Shown here in pieces: positions 1 to 6,009 of a stretch of DNA of 6,009 nt. A program made the position numbers and the translations under genes. The stretch is from Fidelibacterota bacterium. Its GTDB lineage: Bacteria > Fidelibacterota > Fidelibacteria > Fidelibacterales > DSDE01. The DNA lies in NCBI GenBank assembly GCA_011049095.1, contig DSDE01000275.1, forward strand, positions 1 through 6,009, given 5' to 3'. The notes below the pieces were generated by a model. That model worked only from the letters and a program-made list of their open reading frames with translations, was not told where the DNA came from and made no database searches. Each line of letters starts with the position of its first letter. Position 1 is the first letter of the stretch.

Positions 1-666
1 GATCGGTCATGGCAGAGTTTTGCTCCTGTAATGGCTACGTCTGTCACCGATGGCAATATTATTTATGCAGCCCATAGTGTGGCCGTAGTGGATTCTGTTA
101 TCAGCGGCGGCGACACGACTGTGTATATGAATTATGATATATTGCTGCACCGCTCCAATGATGCCGGCGCCAATTGGGAAACCCCTATCAATGTGACCCA
201 AACGCCAGATTTTATGGAAGTAGGCGTTCACCTTGATCCCGATGCATTTGACGACAGAGTTTATCTGGCTTATCAGGTGCCATCTGAGATCGAGACAATC
301 AATCCAGTTGAAGTATGGGAAGATCATATGATGTGGGTCTATTTTATGAATGCGGAATGGGACCCCAGCATTAACCCGGTTTCTGTAGAAGAGAGAATGC
401 CTAACAACTACACTCTTGAGCAGAATTATCCAAACCCCTTCAATCCGGTGACAACGATAAATTATACCGTTCCCACGAGCGAAATGCTCACATTGAAAGT
501 GTATAACATAGCCGGTCAGCTTGTGGCTACATTGGCTGATGGCGTGGCAGAAGCAGGGAGTCACACGGTGCAGTTCGATGGCTCAAAACTGTCAAGCGGC
601 GTTTACTTTTATCAGTTGAGCGGCGCCTCTGTAAACCTGACGCAGAAAATGGTCTTGATGAAATAG
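1..666 (+). CDS. Secreted protein with Asp-box repeat and T9SS type A C-terminal sorting domain (5' truncated)
   Basis: The frame is open from base 1 to a TAG at 664-666, giving 221 visible residues; the true start lies upstream, and the ATG at 31 has no special claim to be the start. Visible residues 52-59 read SNDAGANW, a match to the Asp-box pattern SxDxGxxW found in beta-propeller sialidase-like (BNR) proteins, and beta-rich sequence surrounds it. A linker (about 115-132) leads to a C-terminal domain (about 133-221) that begins with NYTLEQNYPNPFNP, continues with LKVYNIAGQLVATL and SSGVYFYQL, and ends KMVLMK. This is the standard T9SS type A / FlgD-Ig-like sorting domain. In that family the tail directs passage across the outer membrane and is usually cleaved, leaving the protein on the surface or released. 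The N-terminal part probably forms a propeller or sugar- or protein-binding module, but no catalytic residue can be identified in the fragment. There is no cysteine in the visible part. Function beyond secretion is unknown. Confidence 0.9.
   Translation, partial: DRSWQSFAPVMATSVTDGNIIYAAHSVAVVDSVISGGDTTVYMNYDILLHRSNDAGANWETPINVTQTPDFMEVGVHLDPDAFDDRVYLAYQVPSEIETINPVEVWEDHMMWVYFMNAEWDPSINPVSVEERMPNNYTLEQNYPNPFNPVTTINYTVPTSEMLTLKVYNIAGQLVATLADGVAEAGSHTVQFDGSKLSSGVYFYQLSGASVNLTQKMVLMK
397..663 (+). other. T9SS type A sorting domain (C-terminal domain of gene A)
   Basis: This sub-region of gene A encodes about 89 residues. It shows the usual order of landmarks: QNYPNPFNP, then INYTVP, LKVYNIAGQLV, an AGSHTVQFDG segment, SGVYFYQL and a basic KMVLMK end. 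Known family role: recognition by the type IX secretion machinery in FCB-group bacteria. That the host has a complete T9SS is inferred, since no T9SS component gene lies in the window. Confidence 0.88.
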
Positions 667-741
667 GCAATGACCTCGATTAACTGACTAATTGGATAAC
701 GTGTCCGGTTACGGGATCACTGTGGCCGGACACTCTCATTT
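667..741 (+). other. Intergenic region between gene A and the TonB-dependent receptor
   Basis: This short non-coding gap contains the long hairpin described separately and an AT-rich stretch just before it (about 678-700). No convincing -35/-10 pair could be picked out, and no Bacteroidota-style TTTG/TAnnTTTG promoter is evident. Whether the receptor gene has its own promoter here or is read through from gene A cannot be decided by eye. Confidence 0.5.
701..733 (+). terminator. Long hairpin after gene A; possible Rho-independent terminator or leader attenuator
   Basis: The left arm 701-714 pairs with the right arm 720-733 around a 5-base loop (GATCA, 715-719). The outer 8 pairs, GTGTCCGG with CCGGACAC, are perfect Watson-Crick. 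The inner 6 pairs include three G-U wobbles (709-725, 710-724, 713-721). The sequence after the stem is TCTCATTT, which is T-rich but interrupted, so this is a weak intrinsic terminator at best. It lies 34 bases after the stop of gene A, a usual terminator position. It also ends 8 bases before the GAGGG of gene B, so in a read-through transcript it would sit directly against the ribosome binding site and could affect translation. Confidence 0.55.
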
Positions 742-746
742 GAGGG
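742..746 (+). promoter_or_regulatory. Ribosome binding site of the TonB-dependent receptor
   Basis: GAGGG lies 1 base before the ATG at 748 but 7 bases before the in-frame ATG at 754. A spacing of 1 is too tight for normal initiation, and 7 equals the spacing at the next gene, so this site favours 754 as the start. Confidence 0.65.
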
Positions 747-753
747 TATGCGT

Positions 754-3672
754 ATGATCAGAATTCTTAAAATTGCAGCTCTATTAACGACTATAATAGC
801 ATCAGCGGTGCTTGGGGCTACGGTTGGTTCAATCAGAGGCACCGTGACGGATGCAAAAAGCGGCGATCCGCTGATTGCTGTCAATATTATACTTGACGGC
901 ACTTCAATGGGTGGCATCACCGATGAGACAGGCTATTATACGATTATCAATATTCCCCTTGGCGTCTATAAAATTCGCTATTCGATGATTGGCTATGGTG
1001 AAGTGGTGGTTGACAATGTTCGGGTAATTATGGACCAAAGCACCAATATAGATGTGCGGATGAATGTAGAAGCCTATCAAGGTGAAACAGTAACAGTCAC
1101 CGCTGAGCGTCCCATGGTGGAAAAAGATATCACCGGCAAGAAGGTGGTGATGGAATCAGAGCAGATTATTAATATGCCGGTGCGTGACCTGAGTGAGGTT
1201 TATACTCTGCAGTCTGGTGTAATTCAGGTTAAAACTGCCGAGCTTGGCATCCCCGGCTTTGAAGACCGTGGCATCGAACAGATACACGTTCGCGGTGGTC
1301 GGGCCAATGAAACGGGCTTTATGATAGATGGACTTTATATTGAAAATCCTATCTATGGCGGTCGTGGTGTGGGTCGTCACCTTAATCAGTACGCAGTACG
1401 TGATGTGAACTTTCAGACCGGTTTTTTTAATGCTGAATATGGCGATGCGATGTCCGGTATGATTAATACAATTACCCGGACGGGCAGTGACCGATATGAA
1501 GGTTCTTTTCGCTGGGAACGTTCAAATTTTGGTGATTTCAGCCAAAAACAGGACCAATTGCGTGATTATGATAAAATGGCCGGTGGTATTGGCGGCCCGC
1601 TATTTAATAAGCGGCTACGCTGGTACACCAGCTTCCATAACACAAAACAAGCCTATTCTGTGCTTAAATTTGATGATATTGTGTATCAAGCGAATGATTT
1701 AAATAATGATATCAATCGGGCAAACAATGTTCACGTTCTCGATACGGTTGCCGGCTGGCGTGGTTTTGGATTTAATAATCACCACGATTGGTTTACTAAG
1801 GCGGGTCTGGAACTTTCACCCAAAATTCGTCTGAGTGCATCATACTGGTCTGTTGGCAATGAATACAAGGTTTTTGATCCGGCCTATCTGTTTTATGATT
1901 TGGGAAAAAATGAAGTTCAACAGTCTGCTGAACGCTATTCTATAGAATGGCGCCACCAATTGGGCTCAAAAACCTATTATACCATCAATTATGCAGATTT
2001 CACTCAGAAGATGACTATGGGTGTTCGGAATTATGATACCGATAACGATGGTTATCCCGACTGGCTGGAGATGAAACAAAACAGCAATTTTAGGGATCCT
2101 GATGATATTCCTGCTTTTCAAAACAATGTTTATGATAATAATGGCAATCTGATCTATGTGCCTGGAGACCCCCTGACTTTTGCGGTTATTAATAATGATA
2201 CGCTTTGGCGTTACGGCGATGAGCTGACAGAATGGCTAACTGCAGAACAGTACCCGAGTTATGGCTTTTTGCCGCTGGATGAAGAGCTTTATAATGCATA
2301 TTTGGCCAATCCGGATTCCCTATATTATATATCGTATATGTATGAATTCCTTTACAGCGGCGCTGACCGGTATTTTCATGAAACATATAGCCGGAGCAAA
2401 GAGGCGAGGTTTGACATTACTTCTCAATTTAGCCGGCATCACCAGATACAGACGGGTATCAGCTATCGCGAACATATAATCCGCTTTAATGAAGTGCAGC
2501 TTCCCTGGCTGGCAACACCTTATACTGAAAACTATAAGCGTTTTCCCAAGGAGATGAGTGGATATTTGCAGGATAAAGTAGAATATCCCTGGATGGTAAT
2601 CAATGCAGGCATCCGTTTTGACGCTTCCAATTCCAATGATAAAATGTGGCAGGACCCGAGGAAGCCGGACTCGATTTTAGTGGACACAGAATGGAGTTAT
2701 TTACTGAGCCCGCGGCTTGGCTTTTCTCACGTGATCACAGACCAGGCTACTTTTACATTTGGCTATGGCATCTACTACCAAAATCCCACCTATCGCAATG
2801 TCTATTTAAATGTTGATAAGAGGGATGATATGGACAGCTTTTTTAATACACCTCGCCCGCTGGTGGGGAATCCTGCTGTGACTGCCCAAAAGGTAGTGAG
2901 CTATGAATTTGGCTTTAATCAGCAACTGAGCCGGTACTGGGTCCTGGGTCTAGTAGGCTGGTCCAAAGATTATACCAACATGAATTCCACAGAGGAAGTC
3001 AGGGTTGGCTCGGTGAAATATACAGTATTTGTCAACTATGATTATGGTTCGAGCCGTGGTATTGACCTGATTTTGGAAAAGCGCGGCGGCGGTCACTATA
3101 GCGGGATGCTGCAATATACTTACAGCTCCGCAAAAGGCAATCGTCCTGACCCATGGGCGGGGTATCGGGCAACTGATAATCCACTAACGATGCCTAAAAA
3201 AGAGGTTTTGCAAGAATTTGACCGGACGCATGATATGAGCCTGACATTAAATTATCATCTTAAAAAGCGCGAAGGTCTGAGTCTTGGCGGATTTTATCCC
3301 CTGCAAAATACGCGCTTGAGTATGTCTTATGTACTTCTAAGCGGCGCACCTTATACGCCAATAATGCCTGATAATACTGCTGGTGCGGCCAATAGCGAAC
3401 GGATGCCAATGTATTATAACACCAATCTTGCTTTGAGAAAATATATTGTGCTGCCAGGTGATATCAGGCTGACCATCGGCTCAACAATCACGAATGTGTT
3501 TAACCGGCGTAATCCGCTTTATGTCTATCCTACCACAGGTTCTGCTGATGATCCAGGGCGGAGAGCGCTGGACAATATCCGGAATGGCTATACCAGCAGC
3601 ACATTCTATGACCGCCCTTGGTATTATGATGATTATCGCAATATTGACCTGTTTTTTGAAATTGATTTCTAA
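754..3672 (+). CDS. TonB-dependent outer-membrane receptor with N-terminal carboxypeptidase-regulatory-like domain
   Basis: The protein has 972 residues from ATG 754 (974 if ATG 748 is used); numbering here is from 754. A signal peptide covers about 1-22, with a basic start, a hydrophobic core and likely cleavage after VLGA. Residues about 25-107 form a carboxypeptidase-regulatory-like beta-sandwich (GSIRGTVTDAKSGDPLIAVN, then DETGYYTI and LGVYKIRYSMIGY). A TonB-box-like ETVTVTA lies at 111-117. The plug spans about 131-243, with the HVRGG...MIDGL motif near 178-194 and EYGDAMSGMINTITR at its end. The barrel fills the rest and carries late-strand landmarks such as NVFNRR (914-919). The chain ends in FFEIDF, whose terminal Phe fits a BAM-recognised beta-signal. 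The family uses proton-motive force, via TonB-ExbBD, to move ligands across the outer membrane. The extended N-terminus is typical of SusC/RagA-like and related FCB receptors. The substrate is unknown. The protein has no cysteine. A long predicted loop (426-543) carries a calcium-type motif. The gene stops 13 bp before gene C, so the two probably form an operon. Confidence 0.93.
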   Translation: MIRILKIAALLTTIIASAVLGATVGSIRGTVTDAKSGDPLIAVNIILDGTSMGGITDETGYYTIINIPLGVYKIRYSMIGYGEVVVDNVRVIMDQSTNIDVRMNVEAYQGETVTVTAERPMVEKDITGKKVVMESEQIINMPVRDLSEVYTLQSGVIQVKTAELGIPGFEDRGIEQIHVRGGRANETGFMIDGLYIENPIYGGRGVGRHLNQYAVRDVNFQTGFFNAEYGDAMSGMINTITRTGSDRYEGSFRWERSNFGDFSQKQDQLRDYDKMAGGIGGPLFNKRLRWYTSFHNTKQAYSVLKFDDIVYQANDLNNDINRANNVHVLDTVAGWRGFGFNNHHDWFTKAGLELSPKIRLSASYWSVGNEYKVFDPAYLFYDLGKNEVQQSAERYSIEWRHQLGSKTYYTINYADFTQKMTMGVRNYDTDNDGYPDWLEMKQNSNFRDPDDIPAFQNNVYDNNGNLIYVPGDPLTFAVINNDTLWRYGDELTEWLTAEQYPSYGFLPLDEELYNAYLANPDSLYYISYMYEFLYSGADRYFHETYSRSKEARFDITSQFSRHHQIQTGISYREHIIRFNEVQLPWLATPYTENYKRFPKEMSGYLQDKVEYPWMVINAGIRFDASNSNDKMWQDPRKPDSILVDTEWSYLLSPRLGFSHVITDQATFTFGYGIYYQNPTYRNVYLNVDKRDDMDSFFNTPRPLVGNPAVTAQKVVSYEFGFNQQLSRYWVLGLVGWSKDYTNMNSTEEVRVGSVKYTVFVNYDYGSSRGIDLILEKRGGGHYSGMLQYTYSSAKGNRPDPWAGYRATDNPLTMPKKEVLQEFDRTHDMSLTLNYHLKKREGLSLGGFYPLQNTRLSMSYVLLSGAPYTPIMPDNTAGAANSERMPMYYNTNLALRKYIVLPGDIRLTIGSTITNVFNRRNPLYVYPTTGSADDPGRRALDNIRNGYTSSTFYDRPWYYDDYRNIDLFFEIDF
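2029..2382 (+). other. Long acidic, aromatic predicted extracellular loop of the receptor with DxDxDGxxD motif
   Basis: Receptor residues about 426-543 (numbered from 754) break the alternating beta-strand pattern of the barrel and are rich in Asp, Asn, Glu and Tyr. Residues 428-439 read DTDNDGYPDWLE. This matches the DxDxDGxxD calcium-binding pattern of thrombospondin type 3 and similar loops. Barrel strands appear to resume near KEARFDITSQ. The loop boundaries and the calcium role are inference from pattern alone. Confidence 0.5.
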
Positions 3673-3674
3673 GT

Positions 3675-3678
3675 GAGG
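3675..3678 (+). promoter_or_regulatory. Ribosome binding site of gene C
   Basis: GAGG lies 7 bases before the ATG at 3686, within the 13-bp gap after the receptor stop codon. No room exists for a promoter or terminator between the two genes, which supports co-transcription, and the site fixes the start of gene C. Confidence 0.75.
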
Positions 3679-3685
3679 TAACTCG

Positions 3686-6009
3686 ATGAAATTCAAATAT
3701 GTAAAAATGCTGATTATTTTGATTTCGGCAACAGCCTGGCTGATGGCTGTTCCGCCTGAGATTAAGTATCCCCGCTATTTCAGTCCCGATGGCCTGGCAA
3801 AATCTCAGAATGGCAATCCACTTTTTGACCGTGCTCGGGGATATGCCGATCAGGGCAAGCTTCAATCGGCAATTTTGAACTATGGAAGCTTTATTGACTG
3901 GGGTGATGATAATTCCCCTGGCGGTCTTTGGGGCAATTTCCAGTATATAGCCAATGTAAGTTTCATTATGGGTGTGCCAGGTGCGCCGCCGGGAAGCCCG
4001 CCTGCCGAACCCAAAACAAAACTGAATAAGTTACCAGCGGGTTTTAGTCCCTATCCATGGGCTGTCCGTCCTTCTCCCAATCCCTCCGATGGTGGCGAAT
4101 TAGTTTACTGGGGAGCCACTGTTTCCGAGTCGTGGATGGATCGTACCCCCAATTTGGTGCAGATAGACTGGGATGCGGCCGTAGGTTCTAAAGGTAAAAT
4201 CTATTCGGGAGAAGTGACAGCCGGCGATATTTATGGCGGCATTTATACCAGAGAAGATGACACCTATCCTTTGCTGGCCACATCTACAATTCCTGAAAGC
4301 TGGCCCAAAGCCTACGATGAAGAGACAGGCGACGAGTATTCGGTCTGGCCAGGCTGGTGGGCCATTGATACAGATATTGCTTCACCGACCTATGGGCAGG
4401 AAGTGCCGGATCGATTTGTCAGCGATGTGGATATTTATCTTGAATTTGATGACGCATTTGCCGGCAGGGCAATTATGAATCCCGATATCGGTTATCCTAC
4501 CGGTACCAAAGTTTATGCTACCGTGCATAGCTATGGCCGCAGCTACGCCGAAGATGTCATTTTCATCACAATGAAAGTCGTCAATGAGAGCGATAAACTG
4601 GGATTGAATGAAGGTCTTGGCTATGACTATGAATATGCCTACTTTGGCTTTTATTTTGATGTGGATGCCTATTCTGCCCTTGCCAATGGTTCCGCCATCG
4701 GCAGAACCAATGATGATGATATGATGGGCTATAACAGCGAGCTGGATTATGCGTATATCTACGATTTAGATGATGAATCAGGGGGGTATCGGAATCTGGC
4801 CTATACGGCTATCAAACTTCTTGATACGCCCACTGCCTCTGATACAGTTGACCTTGGCGACGGCAGAATCATACATCCAGGAGATAAGCTGGGCATGACT
4901 GATTGGCATTGGTTTGACTGGTACAATCGCCCGGGTGTGGCTCAAAAAGAGAGCAACAGTGTTGGTTATGCTGGTGATGGTGAATTTCCCGAATCGCCCT
5001 ATAAAGAGATAATCCAGTACAAACTTATGGCTGGCGATACCTCAAACCTCGATTATTATAGCGGTGACTGGAAGAACTGGTACTTTCATCCCAACCCTGC
5101 CGGAGAGGTAAATCCACATTTTGACAGCATGTCGGGACTCTTGCAGAAACATCCCAATGGTCTCGATTGCGTTTTGATTATGTCCTCAGGACCCTTTAAT
5201 TTTGCCGTCGGTGATACGCAGATGTTTTCTTTTGCCATCATAATGGGCCAGGATGAAGAAGACCTTTATCGAAATGCAAAAATGGCTCAGGTGATGTATG
5301 ATCTGAAGTATCAGGGTTTCTCCCCGCCACAGCCTCCCGTTGTCAATGCCGTCTCTTTGTGGGATAGCACACTCCAAAAACCCTACGTGCGCATCAGTTG
5401 GGATGACCGGGCAGAAACGTCAACGGATATCGTTACCAAATATCAGGATTTCCAGGGATACAAAGTCTATAAAAGCACCGATGGCGGCGTGACCTGGGGC
5501 AACCCCCTCTATGATCAGATATATGATCTGGATGGTGTGCCTGCTGGCTGGAAACCAATCGCACAATATGATTTCACAGCAAGCCAGGATATCGCTCGCT
5601 ATGGCAGAGAAATCAGCGGCCCCGATCCTCTGGCACCATGGAAGTCCTTAGGTAAAAATACGGGCCTGGCTCACGAGTATATTGACAGAAATGTTGAAAT
5701 TGGCGTGGAATATACTTACTCTGTGACCGCTTATGATATTGGTATGCAGCGATTTGCTGTTAAGGTGGCCTATGATAGCCTCTGGTCTGCTGATTTAAAC
5801 CAATATGTCCGCTACAATTTTCGCAATGACACACTTTATGCCCAAACAAACCCTGACCCCCTTTGGGGCGGTTATGAGCTGGAAAGTCTGGAAAACCCAA
5901 AAGGGAATACCGTCTTAGCGCCCAACTTTGTTAAAATCATACCGGCAAAAAAACCCTTGAACGTGACTCATTCTACGATTGTGAAAAAAATAGAAGGATC
6001 TCGCGGAAC
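3686..6009 (+). CDS. Large exported FnIII-containing protein, partner of the TonB-dependent receptor (3' truncated)
   Basis: The frame is open from ATG 3686 to the window end (774 full codons, no stop), so the C-terminus is missing. A signal peptide covers about 1-21 (basic start, hydrophobic core, likely cleavage after WLMA); no lipobox cysteine is present, so it is not a typical lipoprotein. Residues 65-82 (LNYGSF.DW...GGLW region) resemble a start block I associate with large secreted FCB-group proteins. Residues about 246-302 are beta-rich and acidic (SDVDIYLEFDD, then KVYATVHSYGRSYAEDVIF). An acidic stretch lies at 325-345 (DVD, later NDDD). Residues about 502-551 run from GPFNF through VGDTQMFSFAIIMGQDEEDLYRN to a proline linker. 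A fibronectin-III-like module follows at about 552-690 (VRISWDD, FQGYKVYKSTDGG, EYTYSVTAYD), with an Asp-box STDGGVTW at 597-604. There is one cysteine (495). No enzyme motif was recognised. Export and operon membership with the receptor are well supported; the exact role (ligand binding, surface scaffold) is not. A T9SS tail downstream is plausible but unseen. Confidence 0.85.
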   Translation, partial: MKFKYVKMLIILISATAWLMAVPPEIKYPRYFSPDGLAKSQNGNPLFDRARGYADQGKLQSAILNYGSFIDWGDDNSPGGLWGNFQYIANVSFIMGVPGAPPGSPPAEPKTKLNKLPAGFSPYPWAVRPSPNPSDGGELVYWGATVSESWMDRTPNLVQIDWDAAVGSKGKIYSGEVTAGDIYGGIYTREDDTYPLLATSTIPESWPKAYDEETGDEYSVWPGWWAIDTDIASPTYGQEVPDRFVSDVDIYLEFDDAFAGRAIMNPDIGYPTGTKVYATVHSYGRSYAEDVIFITMKVVNESDKLGLNEGLGYDYEYAYFGFYFDVDAYSALANGSAIGRTNDDDMMGYNSELDYAYIYDLDDESGGYRNLAYTAIKLLDTPTASDTVDLGDGRIIHPGDKLGMTDWHWFDWYNRPGVAQKESNSVGYAGDGEFPESPYKEIIQYKLMAGDTSNLDYYSGDWKNWYFHPNPAGEVNPHFDSMSGLLQKHPNGLDCVLIMSSGPFNFAVGDTQMFSFAIIMGQDEEDLYRNAKMAQVMYDLKYQGFSPPQPPVVNAVSLWDSTLQKPYVRISWDDRAETSTDIVTKYQDFQGYKVYKSTDGGVTWGNPLYDQIYDLDGVPAGWKPIAQYDFTASQDIARYGREISGPDPLAPWKSLGKNTGLAHEYIDRNVEIGVEYTYSVTAYDIGMQRFAVKVAYDSLWSADLNQYVRYNFRNDTLYAQTNPDPLWGGYELESLENPKGNTVLAPNFVKIIPAKKPLNVTHSTIVKKIEGSRG
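5339..5755 (+). other. Fibronectin-III-like module with embedded Asp-box in gene C
   Basis: These bases encode residues about 552-690 of gene C. A proline-rich linker (PPQPP, 547-551) precedes the module. The module shows FnIII landmarks: a Trp in the early strand (ISWDD), a central GYKVYKS strand and the closing YTYSVTAYD strand. The Asp-box SxDxGxxW (597-604) sits directly after the GYKVYK strand, and about 70 residues separate it from the closing strand, longer than a standard FnIII repeat of about 90 residues would allow. The module is therefore probably an FnIII fold with an inserted loop. Confidence 0.6.

Noticed and set aside
154..177. Gene A as a sialidase on the basis of its Asp-box
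   Set aside because: One Asp-box is not diagnostic, and no catalytic Arg triad, Tyr/Glu pair or FRIP motif is visible in the fragment.
7..564. Long open frame on the minus strand (185 codons) opposite gene A
   Set aside because: It lies entirely antisense to a well-supported gene, its translation is rich in Ile, His, Arg and Cys with no recognisable domain, and no ribosome binding site is evident.
678..700. Promoter in the AT-rich stretch before the hairpin
   Set aside because: A TTGGATAAC-like element is present, but no -35 partner at proper spacing and no FCB-type promoter motif could be supported.
667..747. Riboswitch or small RNA in the gap before the receptor
   Set aside because: The gap is too short for a known riboswitch class and shows only one hairpin; a cobalamin-type leader, common before TonB receptors, is much longer.
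3530..3865. Minus-strand open frame spanning the receptor/gene C junction
   Set aside because: It is antisense to both confirmed reading frames, has no domain signal, and its composition is what a shadow of Asp/Tyr-rich codons would give.
4233..4478. Plus-strand 81-codon open frame inside gene C
   Set aside because: It is out of frame within the continuous 774-codon frame of gene C, with no ribosome binding site or domain.
3686..6009. Gene C as a SusD-family lipoprotein
   Set aside because: There is no cysteine near the signal peptide cleavage site, no helical repeat pattern, and an FnIII-like module is present; only the gene position resembles SusD.

Overview
The window holds three genes, all on the + strand, and all three encode cell-envelope or secreted proteins. 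Gene A (1-666) is the 3' end of a secreted protein with one Asp-box (BNR-type) repeat and a C-terminal sorting domain of the type IX secretion (T9SS type A / FlgD-Ig-like) class. Gene B (754-3672) is a complete TonB-dependent outer-membrane receptor with an N-terminal carboxypeptidase-regulatory-like domain. Gene C (3686 to the window end) is the first 774 codons of a large exported protein with a fibronectin-III-like module. It is open to the last base, so its C-terminus is not seen.

The T9SS-type tail with an NYPNPFNP motif, the carboxypeptidase-regulatory-like receptor and the big exported FnIII protein together point to a Gram-negative bacterium of the FCB superphylum. Lineages such as Calditrichota, Neomarinimicrobiota, KSB1 or Ignavibacteria fit better than classical Bacteroidales. 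This rests on remembered family style, not on a search, and the exact phylum cannot be fixed here. There is no rRNA, tRNA, mobile element, CRISPR array or phage gene.

Layout: gene A stops at 666. The 81-87 bp gap that follows is dominated by a long hairpin (701-733) that ends only 8 bases before the ribosome binding site of gene B. Genes B and C are separated by 13 bp and each has a GAGG-type ribosome binding site 7 bases from its start, so they are very probably co-transcribed. Gene A may belong to the same transcript with the hairpin acting as a partial terminator, or may be a separate unit.

Working model (inference): gene B imports or binds an unidentified ligand at the outer membrane using TonB energy, and gene C is an exported partner or co-expressed surface protein. 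The pairing resembles SusC/SusD operons, but gene C has neither a lipobox nor recognisable SusD features. No substrate can be assigned from sequence. The most notable points are this TonB receptor/FnIII pair, the hairpin against the gene B ribosome binding site, and a calcium-binding-type aspartate motif in a long predicted extracellular loop of the receptor.
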